Shown in pieces: positions 17,005 to 24,991 of a DNA stretch of 39,492 nt (its first letter is position 1; each line of letters begins with the position of its first letter). Under the pieces are notes generated by a model, which saw only the letters and a list, made by a program, of their open reading frames with translations, did not search any database and was not told where the DNA came from. The DNA is taken from assembly GCA_024642575.1 (NCBI GenBank), contig JAHEBB010000003.1:1-39492 (forward strand), read 5' to 3'. The stretch is from Trueperaceae bacterium. Its GTDB lineage: Bacteria; Deinococcota; Deinococci; Deinococcales; Trueperaceae. Position numbers and translations under genes: made by a program.

Positions 17005-17663
17005 AAACGTCCTTTCTCGAGCTTAATCAGCTCAACAAGATATGCCCCTGAACTAGAGTCATAGTCTTTTATGGTTAAAGGCTCGCCAGCCAAGATTTCT
17101 CTATGACCCGCTAAAGCCCGACATGAAATGCGGTGAATATTGCCATAAGGGTCTTTGACATGAGCTACCCCGGAGGCTTCAGTAATGGCGTAGACCGCCC
17201 GCCCCTCGAGCCCAATCAAGTCACTTGAACGAATCGAGCTGGGTTTTTCCTTCAACAATTTGCGCATGAGTTTTGCCAACCCTTGCCCCACAAATGCCGA
17301 TAAGCCAAAACTGGCTACAAGTGAAAGGGAAGCAAAAATCATAGGCGGTTTTATAAAGGAGGCAAACACCGAGTTAAAAATCAAGCCACTTAGTCCCCCT
17401 GTCATAAGAAGGAGGGGAAGCATGACAGAAAGAGGAAGCCCTTGCCCTAAACCAAAAAAACTCAAAATTTGACTTATGGCATTTTCCCCCATTTCATCTG
17501 ATTCACCGTCGGAATCAAGCTCTCCCCCATCCGCCAAATCACCACTGTCTACATCCGCAGCAATATCAGCAAAAGCTCCTGTAGCAACCAGCGCTAAAGC
17601 AACAGTCAATCCTCCAATCAAAGGCAATAAAAACATAAAGTTCCACCACTCGAGCCAAAGCAT
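17001..17663 (-). CDS. YqiJ/NfeD-like membrane protein with OB-fold tail
   Basis: This 220-aa partner of the flotillin has hydrophobic helices at about 8-32, 68-95 and 100-122, with an acidic loop between the first two (about 35-60, rich in D/E/G/S). A soluble C-terminal domain (about 140-220), containing LIGLEGRAVYAITEASGVAHVKD and GEPLTIKDYDSSSGAYLVE, resembles an NfeD-type OB fold. Such proteins are linked to flotillin rafts. The start ATG has a near-perfect AGGAGGT four bases upstream. It is the first gene of a two-gene operon, and its stop overlaps the flotillin start. Confidence 0.8.
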   Translation of the reverse strand: MLWLEWWNFMFLLPLIGGLTVALALVATGAFADIAADVDSGDLADGGELDSDGESDEMGENAISQILSFFGLGQGLPLSVMLPLLLMTGGLSGLIFNSVFASFIKPPMIFASLSLVASFGLSAFVGQGLAKLMRKLLKEKPSSIRSSDLIGLEGRAVYAITEASGVAHVKDPYGNIHRISCRALAGHREILAGEPLTIKDYDSSSGAYLVELIKLEKGRL

Positions 17664-18083
17664 AACTACCTCCTTTTGGCTAGTTGAAAAATCGTTAAGA
17701 AAAGTGTTTCAGGGTGCTACAAAAAACTAGCGTGTATGATGAATTTTTTATGCAATATCAGTCATGGTACAAGAATGACTCAGCATACGAACACGAAAAG
17801 AAACACGCTATAGCAAATTAATCTTTAAAGCGGCCTTCTCCAAGGTTAAACCTTCGTTTGGGAGGTCTTAGCTAAAAAGGCCGAAACAAATCAGGTGACA
17901 CCTGCCATAAAAAAACGGACGCTGGTTTGCGCCCGACTTCGTGTCATATAAAGGCTATAAAGCCAAATTATTTACCTTCAGTTGGTTATGGCAAATACTT
18001 GCAAAGAAGAATTTCCCCGTAGCTCATTTTCATCCTTATAGTTTAATTTGACTCAGATCAAATGTCCTCATGCAAAAGTAGGA
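17664..18083. other. 420-nt intergenic region with several structured elements
   Basis: No coding frame was found. Structures seen: CGGCCTT (17831-17837) can pair with AAGGCCG (17877-17883), enclosing CTCC/GGAG and AAGG-TTAAA-CCTT helices, a nested multi-helix element. A near-palindrome CAGGTGACACCTG lies at 17892-17904. A clear minus-strand terminator follows at 17909-17935. The promoter of the YqiJ-YqiK operon must lie between about 17690 and 17830; TTGTAC with an AT-rich downstream segment is possible but weak. Confidence 0.5.
17909..17935 (-). terminator. Minus-strand rho-independent terminator
   Basis: On the minus strand, CGGGCGC (17935-17929) pairs with GCGTCCG (17922-17916, one G-U pair) around a 6-nt loop, followed by seven T (17915-17909). 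It can end transcripts from the hydrolase gene that stops at 18084, or a separate short RNA between the two. Confidence 0.8.
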
Positions 18084-19571
18084 TTAGTTTAACTGCTCGA
18101 GCCATAAATTAAACAACCGTGCTACGGGATTATTTGCCGTTTGGACAATGTCAAAGTGAGTTAAGCCCGGCAAGTTATAGGTTGAAAAAGCCGAGCCTGG
18201 TCTGGCATTTTGATAAGCAGCGAAACTTCTTGCATCAGGTGCTAAGCCGCGACCAGCGCCAATCGCCAAAGTCGGCGTGGTGACTTGACTCGTGGGAATA
18301 TAACCCTTGGCGTTATCTAAGCGCACATTGAGGCTGCCCATATCTAAAGCTAAACGAATAGGAAAGTACCATTCTGTGGTATTGGTGTCAATTAGAGAGC
18401 TTGATTTGGCAACCTCTGCAATATTACTTCTTTCTCTGCTTAAATCGCCCTGATCCCAATCAACGAAACTCGCGCCTTTAGCCACGCCCGTAACACTTTG
18501 ACTTCTAACCCCTTCAACTCCTCCCAAGATAACGGCTGTCAGGTTTCCAGCGGTTTCTGCATTAAACACCTGCCCCCAAGATGAGCTAAAAACAGTAGAT
18601 GAGCTGTACTGATCATCCTCACTTAAACCTAAGGCAGCCAAATTGGTTAAAGGAAATGGATACAAACCTTCAGGTGCTAATTCTTTGGGCTTTAAATAAC
18701 CCAAAAGTATAAGAACATCTCGTCGCACAAACATTTTAGGATTTAATGCAAAGGTCAGATAAGGGCTATCTTTCCCTTCCTCCAGACCTTTCACACCCGA
18801 AAACAGCTCGAGTGGCCCTAAGCCCAAACTTTCAAGCTTGATGTCAAACCCACCTGTGCGACCCAGACCCCCATCAAGCAGAACTAAGCCTGAAATATGC
18901 TTATAACCTGGATCCGTCTTACCTTGACCAAAGTCAAAAGCCGTATAAAACCCAGAAATAGCAGCGCCTAAAGAATGCCCTCCTAACAGAACCCGTGGGG
19001 CTTGCTCTTGAGCTTTTAAAATAACCTCGTGGAGATCGCGCAAGTGAACCTCGAGCCCCCAATACCCCATAAAGGCAATATCTTTTGGGGGAACAGGGTT
19101 AAATCCTTCAGGGGTTTTGTAATTTTTTACATAATAGTCAAAAGCCAAATAGGGATTACTGGTCCTGATGCTCTTTTTCATGACTGAGCGATCTTCAAAA
19201 ATATTTGCTCGTCTATCAATTGCCCAGACCTCTAAACCATCATTACTTGAGACAAGCTGCCTAGCTAAAAGATCAAGGCTACCCGCCCCTCCGTAAATGC
19301 CCGGCATGAGTACCAGAATAGTATTGGTTGACGTCTTGCTAATATAGTAGCGCTCGTAGTAAGCCTTGTTATAAATGTCTGGGGTGTGTTCTTCCTGGTA
19401 GCCAGGAATGACAACATACTCGGTACGAATCAAATTTACAGGGTGAATGACTTCTAAATCTGCTAACTCAAGCTCGAGCTTTACCTGCGGGATAGGCAAG
19501 CAAGAAGGTAGTAAACCAATTAAACCCAAATATAAACCTATTACATGTTTAAAGCGTAAGAGACCTCTCAT
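18084..19571 (-). CDS. Alpha/beta-hydrolase lipoprotein
   Basis: This protein has about 495 aa. The N-terminus MRGLLRFKHVIGLYLGLIGL is followed by LPSC, a lipobox with the acylated cysteine at 24, so it should be a membrane-anchored lipoprotein. The nucleophile elbow GGHSLGA (Ser about 200) is typical of lipases and esterases. A GLTHFD near the C-terminus (about 474-479) may supply the catalytic His. An oxyanion-type stretch LVLMPGIYGG comes earlier (about 85-95). I chose the ATG at 19571 because it gives a clean signal peptide; a TTG eight codons upstream is also in frame. The substrate is unknown, and I recognise no close named family. It stands alone, with a terminator 149 nt downstream. 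Confidence 0.75.
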   Translation of the reverse strand: MRGLLRFKHVIGLYLGLIGLLPSCLPIPQVKLELELADLEVIHPVNLIRTEYVVIPGYQEEHTPDIYNKAYYERYYISKTSTNTILVLMPGIYGGAGSLDLLARQLVSSNDGLEVWAIDRRANIFEDRSVMKKSIRTSNPYLAFDYYVKNYKTPEGFNPVPPKDIAFMGYWGLEVHLRDLHEVILKAQEQAPRVLLGGHSLGAAISGFYTAFDFGQGKTDPGYKHISGLVLLDGGLGRTGGFDIKLESLGLGPLELFSGVKGLEEGKDSPYLTFALNPKMFVRRDVLILLGYLKPKELAPEGLYPFPLTNLAALGLSEDDQYSSSTVFSSSWGQVFNAETAGNLTAVILGGVEGVRSQSVTGVAKGASFVDWDQGDLSRERSNIAEVAKSSSLIDTNTTEWYFPIRLALDMGSLNVRLDNAKGYIPTSQVTTPTLAIGAGRGLAPDARSFAAYQNARPGSAFSTYNLPGLTHFDIVQTANNPVARLFNLWLEQLN

Positions 19572-19595
19572 ACCATCCCAATCATGCCCCGTCAA

Positions 19596-19871
19596 AGATG
19601 AGGATGGCTGAGAATACTTGGCATTCTTCCCATCCCTAATTCATAGACTACGTTAACTCAAACCTATCTAGTAGGGTTTAATGCAATGAAAGATTTCCAT
19701 TACATTCGTAGTATTGAGCTAATAAGTCAACCTAACCATACTCAACTTGTTTTAACATACGCTAAATGAGCCAAAGTGAGGATATAACAACATTCTACCT
19801 TTAGCCTAATCTATCTTGCAGCAGTTAGAAAAATGCTCACATGAGCTTAAAGCATATGATAGGCTCATTTC
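19596..19871. other. Intergenic region between divergent genes
   Basis: This 276-nt AT-rich stretch has no coding frame that I can support. It contains an imperfect inverted repeat around CTAG (AAACCTA...TAGGGTTT, about 19660-19681). The start sites of both flanking genes lie outside clear -10/-35 pairs, so promoters are expected here but were not pinned down. Confidence 0.4.
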
Positions 19872-20558
19872 ATGGCAATGGAAGTTTGCAGTTATCGCCT
19901 AAGTTCGCAAGGCAAACCTGTGGGAAGTCAAGTTATCACCACGAGCGAGCGAGGGCTAAATGTCTATTTAGAAACCAAAATGCAATTACAGGGCTCTCTT
20001 GGAAATGTCTCAGTGAGTCAGCAAAGTAAAGTGCATAAGGATAAGCTAAGCTCCTACTTTTTTAATGAAGAAACGCAAGAGGGAAGCAGCAAGCGCCAGT
20101 TTAATGTCACCTTTGATTATCAGCGGGGGCTGGTAAGGGCAAGTCGCTCACCTCAAGATCAGGCAGAGGTTCCTCTGGTTCAGAATTTTTCTGACCCTTT
20201 GAGCATGCTTTATCAACTCAGACAGCTAAGCGAAGATGACAGTTTTTGGCAAATTCCTATGCTGGGCAAAAATGTAAGTGTAGAGCGCATCGGGGAAAAG
20301 GTGTTAGAAACTAGCCTGGGTGAAAAAGACTGTTTTGTCTATAAGCTCTGGCCAGGGGCTAGTTACGTCTATGTTGCCAAAGAAGCGCCCAATCTAATCA
20401 TCATGATGACCCAGCGTCTTGAGGGTCGTTCCGTTGATGCCCAACTCATTCGCGTAAGTCATGAGGCAAACTCGAAATCCCGCCCCTCCGGGCAAAACCA
20501 GCAGCGCCGCAGACCCAAACGTACCGCTCGTAAACATAATTCCAATCGGCAAAGTTGA
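19872..20558 (+). CDS. DUF3108-like conserved hypothetical protein
   Basis: This is a 228-aa protein of unknown function. The opening CSYRLSSQGKPVGSQV and the alternating beta-rich pattern that follows (YLETKMQLQGSLGNVSVSQ, then RQFNVTFDYQRGLVRASR) resemble DUF3108, a family of predicted beta-sheet envelope proteins that usually carry a signal peptide. No signal peptide is visible here, and a stop codon lies in frame four codons upstream, so the start is the ATG at 19872 or 19878 despite a poor ribosome binding site. The last 30 residues are a basic low-complexity tail (QQRRRPKRTARK). It ends 10 nt before the chosen folC start, suggesting cotranscription. Envelope function is only a guess. 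Confidence 0.5.
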   Translation: MAMEVCSYRLSSQGKPVGSQVITTSERGLNVYLETKMQLQGSLGNVSVSQQSKVHKDKLSSYFFNEETQEGSSKRQFNVTFDYQRGLVRASRSPQDQAEVPLVQNFSDPLSMLYQLRQLSEDDSFWQIPMLGKNVSVERIGEKVLETSLGEKDCFVYKLWPGASYVYVAKEAPNLIIMMTQRLEGRSVDAQLIRVSHEANSKSRPSGQNQQRRRPKRTARKHNSNRQS

Positions 20559-20568
20559 TGTCTCATCT

Positions 20569-21711
20569 ATGTTTTACAGCTACGATGAGGCATTAAGCTG
20601 GCTGTTTAGCCAAACTCGAGATGGGGCACCCCGCTCACTGGAACGTATAAAAGCCTTATGGCAAGTTGCAGGCTTAGACTCTCCCAAGTCTTGCCTCTAT
20701 GTTGTTGGTACCAATGGCAAAGGGTCTGTAGCAACCATGTTAGCAACGGCTTTAAAACACGAAGGATTCAAAGTGGGTTGCTTTACTTCGCCTCATGTCT
20801 CAGATTTTAGAGAACGTATTACCCTGGATTCTGAACTCATTTCTAAAGAAAACGTTCTTGACCTTTTAAATGCCTTATCTAAGCTCGAGCCAGAGCCAAA
20901 ACCTGCTTTTTTTGAGCTTAGCCTTGCCCTTGCACTGCTCTATTTTGCACAAGAAGCAGTTGATATTGCGGTTATTGAAGCAGGTGTCGGTGCTAAGCTT
21001 GACGCTACCAATGTAATTGCAAATGTAAAAGCAACCCTTATTACCAATGTCTCGCTTGATCATCAAACTACCCTTGGAAAGAATCTTAGAGTAATTGCCA
21101 CAGATAAGGCTGAAGCCATCCGACCGGGAACTCCCGTATTTACAGCCGCCCGAGGAGAAGCGCTCGAGGTTATTCTCGAAAAAGCTGCGCAGTTAAACAG
21201 CTTAGTCACCATCATTCCTCCACAAGCATCACACCTTGAAGAAAATAGCTTAGTCGTCAAAGCCTGTTTGGAGAATCTTGGCATTTCACCCTCAAGCATT
21301 GACATTGGTTTACAAGACCCTAAGCTACCTGCTAGGCTCGAGCGTTTTAACCTTAACGGGCGACTTATTATTCTTGATGGTGGTCACAACCCCGAAGCCA
21401 TTCGCGCCCTTTGCCAATCTATTGAAGGCCCCGTGATTGCCCTATTTAGCGCCAAACACAGCAAAGATGCCAAAACCAATCTCGGTATTCTTAGCCAAAA
21501 AGCCAAGACCATTTTCCTCACCAGTGTTTTAGGTGAAAAGCCTGATATAGATGGCTATCCTTATTTTGCTCAGCCCAAAGAAGCTTTAGACCTTGCTTTA
21601 GCTGACCCATCAGGTTTACCCATTGTCATTTCAGGCTCGTTTTACTTAGCCGGAGAGTTAAGGCCCATTTTAAAAAGGTTAAGCAAAGCAATCAATCCAA
21701 TCGCTGCTTAG
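20569..21711 (+). CDS. folC: Folylpolyglutamate/dihydrofolate synthase
   Basis: This 380-aa Mur-ligase-family enzyme adds glutamate to dihydropteroate and/or folates using ATP. It has the P-loop VVGTNGKGSVATM, CFTSPHVSDFRERI, an acidic EAGVGAKLDATN segment, NVSLDHQTTLGK and DGGHNPEAIRAL. The frame opens at 20461 inside the previous gene, but similarity begins at MFYSYDEALSWLF, so I chose the ATG at 20569 (10 nt after the previous stop). There is no clear Shine-Dalgarno, and it is probably coupled. Its last 20 nt overlap the end of the convergent tilS-tadA gene. Confidence 0.9.
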   Translation: MFYSYDEALSWLFSQTRDGAPRSLERIKALWQVAGLDSPKSCLYVVGTNGKGSVATMLATALKHEGFKVGCFTSPHVSDFRERITLDSELISKENVLDLLNALSKLEPEPKPAFFELSLALALLYFAQEAVDIAVIEAGVGAKLDATNVIANVKATLITNVSLDHQTTLGKNLRVIATDKAEAIRPGTPVFTAARGEALEVILEKAAQLNSLVTIIPPQASHLEENSLVVKACLENLGISPSSIDIGLQDPKLPARLERFNLNGRLIILDGGHNPEAIRALCQSIEGPVIALFSAKHSKDAKTNLGILSQKAKTIFLTSVLGEKPDIDGYPYFAQPKEALDLALADPSGLPIVISGSFYLAGELRPILKRLSKAINPIAA

Positions 21712-23338
21712 CAAAAAAGTCACTAAGTATCCCGGAACAAGCTCTTTCCAGAACACCCGCTTTGACCTTTAGCTGGCGTTTCCAAGGTAGGTCATTTAGA
21801 TTGCTTACCGAGCCTAAAGCGCCTTCGCGTATATTGGCTGCTCCGTAGACTAAGTTAGGAATGTGTGCCTGTAAGAGTGCGCCAAAACACATGGGGCAAG
21901 GCTCGAGCGTAACATAAAGCGTGCAATCACTCAGCCGCCAATCCCCAAGAACTTGAGCTGCCTGCCTAAGTACCAACAATTCTGCATGAGCGGAAGGGTC
22001 ATGTGCTTTTTCCGTCATATTATGTGCCTTAGCTATTACCTCATTACCCTTTACTAAAACAGCCCCAACTGGCAATTCTCCTGACAGACTAGCGAGCCTG
22101 GCTTCCTCTAGCGCTAACCTCATATACTTGCTATCGCTATCTTCCGTTTGAATAAGCACATCTGGGTCGGCAATCACGTCTTCAATCCAAATGACCTGAT
22201 GACCTGAAGCCAGAACCTTTAAACTACCCCGATCTTCACGCGGAATTTTAAGATCAATCAAAACATCTTTGAGCTTTTTGCTTCCACCTCGAAGGTGAAT
22301 TCTGTCGCCTGCTTGCCTCGAACGGTACACCAGATTCGGATAGTTCTCTAGAACATGAGGGCTTACATTAATAGGCAACTGCTCTGCATAGCATACAGGC
22401 TCTATCTTTGAGGGTTGAATATTAGACTGAACAATGCTTAGTTTGCCATAAGCCGCTCGAGCGTGTTTTTCTTTTGCCAAACTTAACCGCTTTGGTGTCT
22501 CGGAATGAGTTAATGCCAGCACCTTCTCAATTCGCTCAAAAGACACTTCAATATCACAATTTTGCAGCAACTTAACCACTGCCTGCCGCTGCAATGCTGG
22601 ATGCGCCTTTGTCAACTTGGATAGGTCGAGTTCCGAATCCCGAAAAAGCTTAGTCGAAATTTCTGTCATAAAATCAAGTTGATGACTTTGCAAATGAGCA
22701 AGCCTCGCCACAGAAGGTTTAAACTTTGGATACCGCTGCTCTATTAAAGGCAAAATCTCATGTCTTAACCAGGCTCGAGTGTAGCTCGTGTCAAAATTGC
22801 TTGGATCTGTTCGGTAAGACTGTTTTAAGGTATACAAGTACCCTAATAAATCCGATCTGGATACTTCTAGTAGGGGTCTGAAGACCTGACGATTTAATGG
22901 CTTTATCCCGGATAAGTGTGCGGCACCTCGGATGAGTTGCATAAATACTGTCTCAACCTGATCATTGAGCGTATGCGCCGTAAGAATATAGTCCGCAGCA
23001 TGCTTTTTGGCAATACGAGTTAGAAAACCATAGCGCAACTTTCGCGCAGCTTCCTCCAAATTCCAGCCTTTTTCCTGGGCGATCTTAGCTACAGGACTTT
23101 GCTCTGTATGACATAGTTTGCCAAAGTGATCAGACAAATTCTTTACAAACTGAGCATCCTCTGCCGATTCAGCACGAAGCTGATGGTCAAAATGAGCAAC
23201 CTCAAACTCGAGCCTAAGATGCTCACAAATCCGAAACAGCGCCACCGAATCTGCACCGCCTGACACAGCCAACAGAAACTTACGCCCCTCGGGTAAAGAC
23301 TCTGTTAAAACCTCACGAACCTTAGCTTCTAAAGACAC
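21692..23338 (-). CDS. tilS-tadA: TilS-TadA fusion: tRNA-Ile lysidine synthase + tRNA adenosine-34 deaminase
   Basis: This is one 548-aa chain with two enzymes. Residues about 1-400 are TilS, which converts C34 of tRNA-Ile(CAU) to lysidine with ATP and lysine: PP-loop SGGADS (26-31), DHQLRAESAEDA, GWNLEEAARKLRYGFL, and a C-terminal substrate domain with SRQAGDRIHLRGGSKKLKDVLID. Residues about 403-548 are TadA, which deaminates A34 of tRNA-Arg(ACG) to inosine: H451-A-E453 and P-C481-P-M-C484 form the complete zinc site. Both halves look active, and there is no frameshift or internal stop. The start is GTG at 23338, with CATAAT seven bases upstream and no Shine-Dalgarno, suggesting a leaderless mRNA. 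It is divergent from deoB. Confidence 0.92.
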   Translation of the reverse strand: MSLEAKVREVLTESLPEGRKFLLAVSGGADSVALFRICEHLRLEFEVAHFDHQLRAESAEDAQFVKNLSDHFGKLCHTEQSPVAKIAQEKGWNLEEAARKLRYGFLTRIAKKHAADYILTAHTLNDQVETVFMQLIRGAAHLSGIKPLNRQVFRPLLEVSRSDLLGYLYTLKQSYRTDPSNFDTSYTRAWLRHEILPLIEQRYPKFKPSVARLAHLQSHQLDFMTEISTKLFRDSELDLSKLTKAHPALQRQAVVKLLQNCDIEVSFERIEKVLALTHSETPKRLSLAKEKHARAAYGKLSIVQSNIQPSKIEPVCYAEQLPINVSPHVLENYPNLVYRSRQAGDRIHLRGGSKKLKDVLIDLKIPREDRGSLKVLASGHQVIWIEDVIADPDVLIQTEDSDSKYMRLALEEARLASLSGELPVGAVLVKGNEVIAKAHNMTEKAHDPSAHAELLVLRQAAQVLGDWRLSDCTLYVTLEPCPMCFGALLQAHIPNLVYGAANIREGALGSVSNLNDLPWKRQLKVKAGVLERACSGILSDFFAKQRLD

Positions 23339-23401
23339 AAGGCTTATTATGCCCTATTCATTGTTGGCAGCGCATACTCATTTGCCACCGTATACTAAGT
23401 C
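23339..23401. promoter_or_regulatory. Divergent promoters, likely giving leaderless mRNAs
   Basis: On the plus strand, TATACT (23391-23396) ends five bases before the deoB ATG (23402). On the minus strand, CATAAT ends seven bases before the tilS-tadA GTG (23338). Neither gene has a Shine-Dalgarno. A -10 box this close to the start codon is the layout of leaderless transcripts known to be common in Deinococcus. The -35 elements are weak (TTGGCA at 23364-23369 is 21 nt from TATACT). Confidence 0.5.
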
Positions 23402-24556
23402 ATGACGGTTACTGTTATTGTTCTTGATTCTGTTGGACTAGGCGCTTTACCCGATGCACAGGCATTTGGTGATGCTGGCGCTCATACCCTTGACCACACT
23501 TTACAAACAACTAAGATGAATCTACCCAACTTTGAAAAGTTGGGCTTAGGAAATGTTGCTGGCATATCGTCTTTAGCCACAACGCCCAATCCCCTAGCTT
23601 CTTATGGCAAACTCTTAGAAGTCTCGCCTGGTAAAGATACCACCACAGGTCACTGGGAATTTATGGGCGTTATTTTGGAACACGCTTTTAAAACCTTTCC
23701 CCCTGATTATCCTTCTTTTCCTAGAGAAGTTATGGATGCTTTTGATGCAGTTACTAGGGGTCATTTGGGTAACTATGCGGCTTCGGGCACCGATATTATT
23801 GAAGAATTGGGTAAAGAGCATATGTCTTCGGGCAAACCCATTGTCTATACCAGTGCTGACAGCGTTTTTCAAATAGCTTGCCACACTGATGTCGTACCTC
23901 TTGAGCAACTTTATGTCTGGTGCAAAGCCGCCAGAGACATATTACAAGGGGACTACGCCGTGGCTCGAGTCATTGCGCGGCCATTTGAAGGAAAACCAGG
24001 AGAGTTTAAACGTAATGGAGCAGCCCGCAAAGATTTTTCAGTCTCCCCGCCTCATCCAACCATTTTAAACGAGCTTAAAAATGCAGGCAAAGAAGTTATT
24101 GGCGTTGGGAAAATCCCAGACATTTACAACCATGAAGGCTTTAGCCAAGAGGTTAAAAGCGTTTCAAATTTGGATGGTTTAGAAAAAACGCTCGAGCTTA
24201 TGAAAACCAGACCCAATGGTCTCATTTTTACCAATCTGGTCGAGTTTGACTCTCTTTATGGTCACCGTCGAAATCCTCAAGGCTATGCTCAAGCTCTAAA
24301 AGATGTTGATGACAGATTGCCGCAGCTTTTAGAAGTAGTCAAGGGTGACGATGTTCTTATTTTGACCAGCGATCACGGCAATGATCCGACTTGGCCTGGC
24401 ACAGACCATACCCGTGAATATGGCATGCTTTTGGTTTATAGCCCTAAGATTCAAGGTAAAGATCTAGGAATTAGGCAAACCTTTGCCGACATAGGCGCAA
24501 CAGTTGCCCATTTACTGAAAGTGAGTTGGAAAGGCGCAGGCTCGAGCTTTCTTTAA
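23402..24556 (+). CDS. deoB: Phosphopentomutase
   Basis: This 384-aa metalloenzyme of the alkaline-phosphatase superfamily interconverts ribose 1- and 5-phosphate (and the deoxy forms) in nucleoside salvage. Metal-site segments are [13 protein letters not shown] at the N-terminus and [21 protein letters not shown] at about 318-340. [13 protein letters not shown] carries the phosphorylated threonine region, and [15 protein letters not shown] is also typical. The length is normal. No other deo genes are adjacent. The ATG start lies five bases after a TATACT -10 box. It faces the ribosomal cluster, with a hairpin terminator at 24580-24609 between them. Confidence 0.94.
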   Translation: MTVTVIVLDSVGLGALPDAQAFGDAGAHTLDHTLQTTKMNLPNFEKLGLGNVAGISSLATTPNPLASYGKLLEVSPGKDTTTGHWEFMGVILEHAFKTFPPDYPSFPREVMDAFDAVTRGHLGNYAASGTDIIEELGKEHMSSGKPIVYTSADSVFQIACHTDVVPLEQLYVWCKAARDILQGDYAVARVIARPFEGKPGEFKRNGAARKDFSVSPPHPTILNELKNAGKEVIGVGKIPDIYNHEGFSQEVKSVSNLDGLEKTLELMKTRPNGLIFTNLVEFDSLYGHRRNPQGYAQALKDVDDRLPQLLEVVKGDDVLILTSDHGNDPTWPGTDHTREYGMLLVYSPKIQGKDLGIRQTFADIGATVAHLLKVSWKGAGSSFL

Positions 24557-24579
24557 TCGTCTTGACGTAGCAGGTAAAT

Positions 24580-24609
24580 AAAAAAGGCTCGAGCCAAAGC
24601 TCGAGCCTT
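24580..24609 (-). terminator. Terminator of the ribosomal cluster, made from two GCTCGAGC copies
   Basis: AAGGCTCGAGC (24584-24594) and GCTCGAGCCTT (24599-24609) form an 11-bp perfect stem with a 4-nt loop. On the minus strand it is followed by six T (24585-24580), so it ends the rplQ transcript. Each arm is itself a copy of the GCTCGAGC palindrome. In the plus direction (deoB) the U run is poor. Confidence 0.9.
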
Positions 24610-24627
24610 AATATTAATAGAAAAAAT

Positions 24628-24987
24628 TTACTCGAAATCTACCAGTTCAATAATAGCTTCTTGAGTTGCGTCACCACGTCTATGACCCAAACGGTATATA
24701 CGAGTGTAACCACCAGGGCGCGTTTTATAAACAGGTGCAATTTCATCCATAAGCTTACGTAAAATGTCTTTGTCATGGATTTCTCTGGCAACAAGTCGTC
24801 TCGCATGAAGATCGCCACCACGTGCCGTAGTAATCAATTTCTCAACATAGCTTTGTAGGTTCTTGGCTTTGGTTATCGTCGTCGTGATGCGATTATGTCT
24901 AAATAAAGCAGTAGCCTGAGCACGGTTTAGCGCAACCCTGTGACTACTACTACGGTTAAGTTTTCGTCCACTTGATAAATGTCTCAT
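24628..24987 (-). CDS. rplQ: Ribosomal protein L17
   Basis: This 119-aa large-subunit protein sits near the exit tunnel. The opening [20 protein letters not shown] is characteristic, as are the stretches [18 protein letters not shown] and the C-terminal [20 protein letters not shown]. It is the last gene of the cluster, starting 4 nt after the rpoA stop. The operon terminator lies 18 nt downstream. Confidence 0.96.
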   Translation of the reverse strand: MRHLSSGRKLNRSSSHRVALNRAQATALFRHNRITTTITKAKNLQSYVEKLITTARGGDLHARRLVAREIHDKDILRKLMDEIAPVYKTRPGGYTRIYRLGHRRGDATQEAIIELVDFE

Positions 24988-24991
24988 GGGC

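Noticed and set aside
17821-17935. Known riboswitch (glycine, fluoride, preQ1, SAM types)
   Set aside because: Conserved cores of these classes are not visible, and no suitable metabolic gene lies directly downstream.
19841-20029. Alternative frame at the start of the DUF3108-like gene, suggesting a frameshifted N-terminus
   Set aside because: The short frame has no signal peptide or family match, so a frameshift cannot be supported from this sequence alone.
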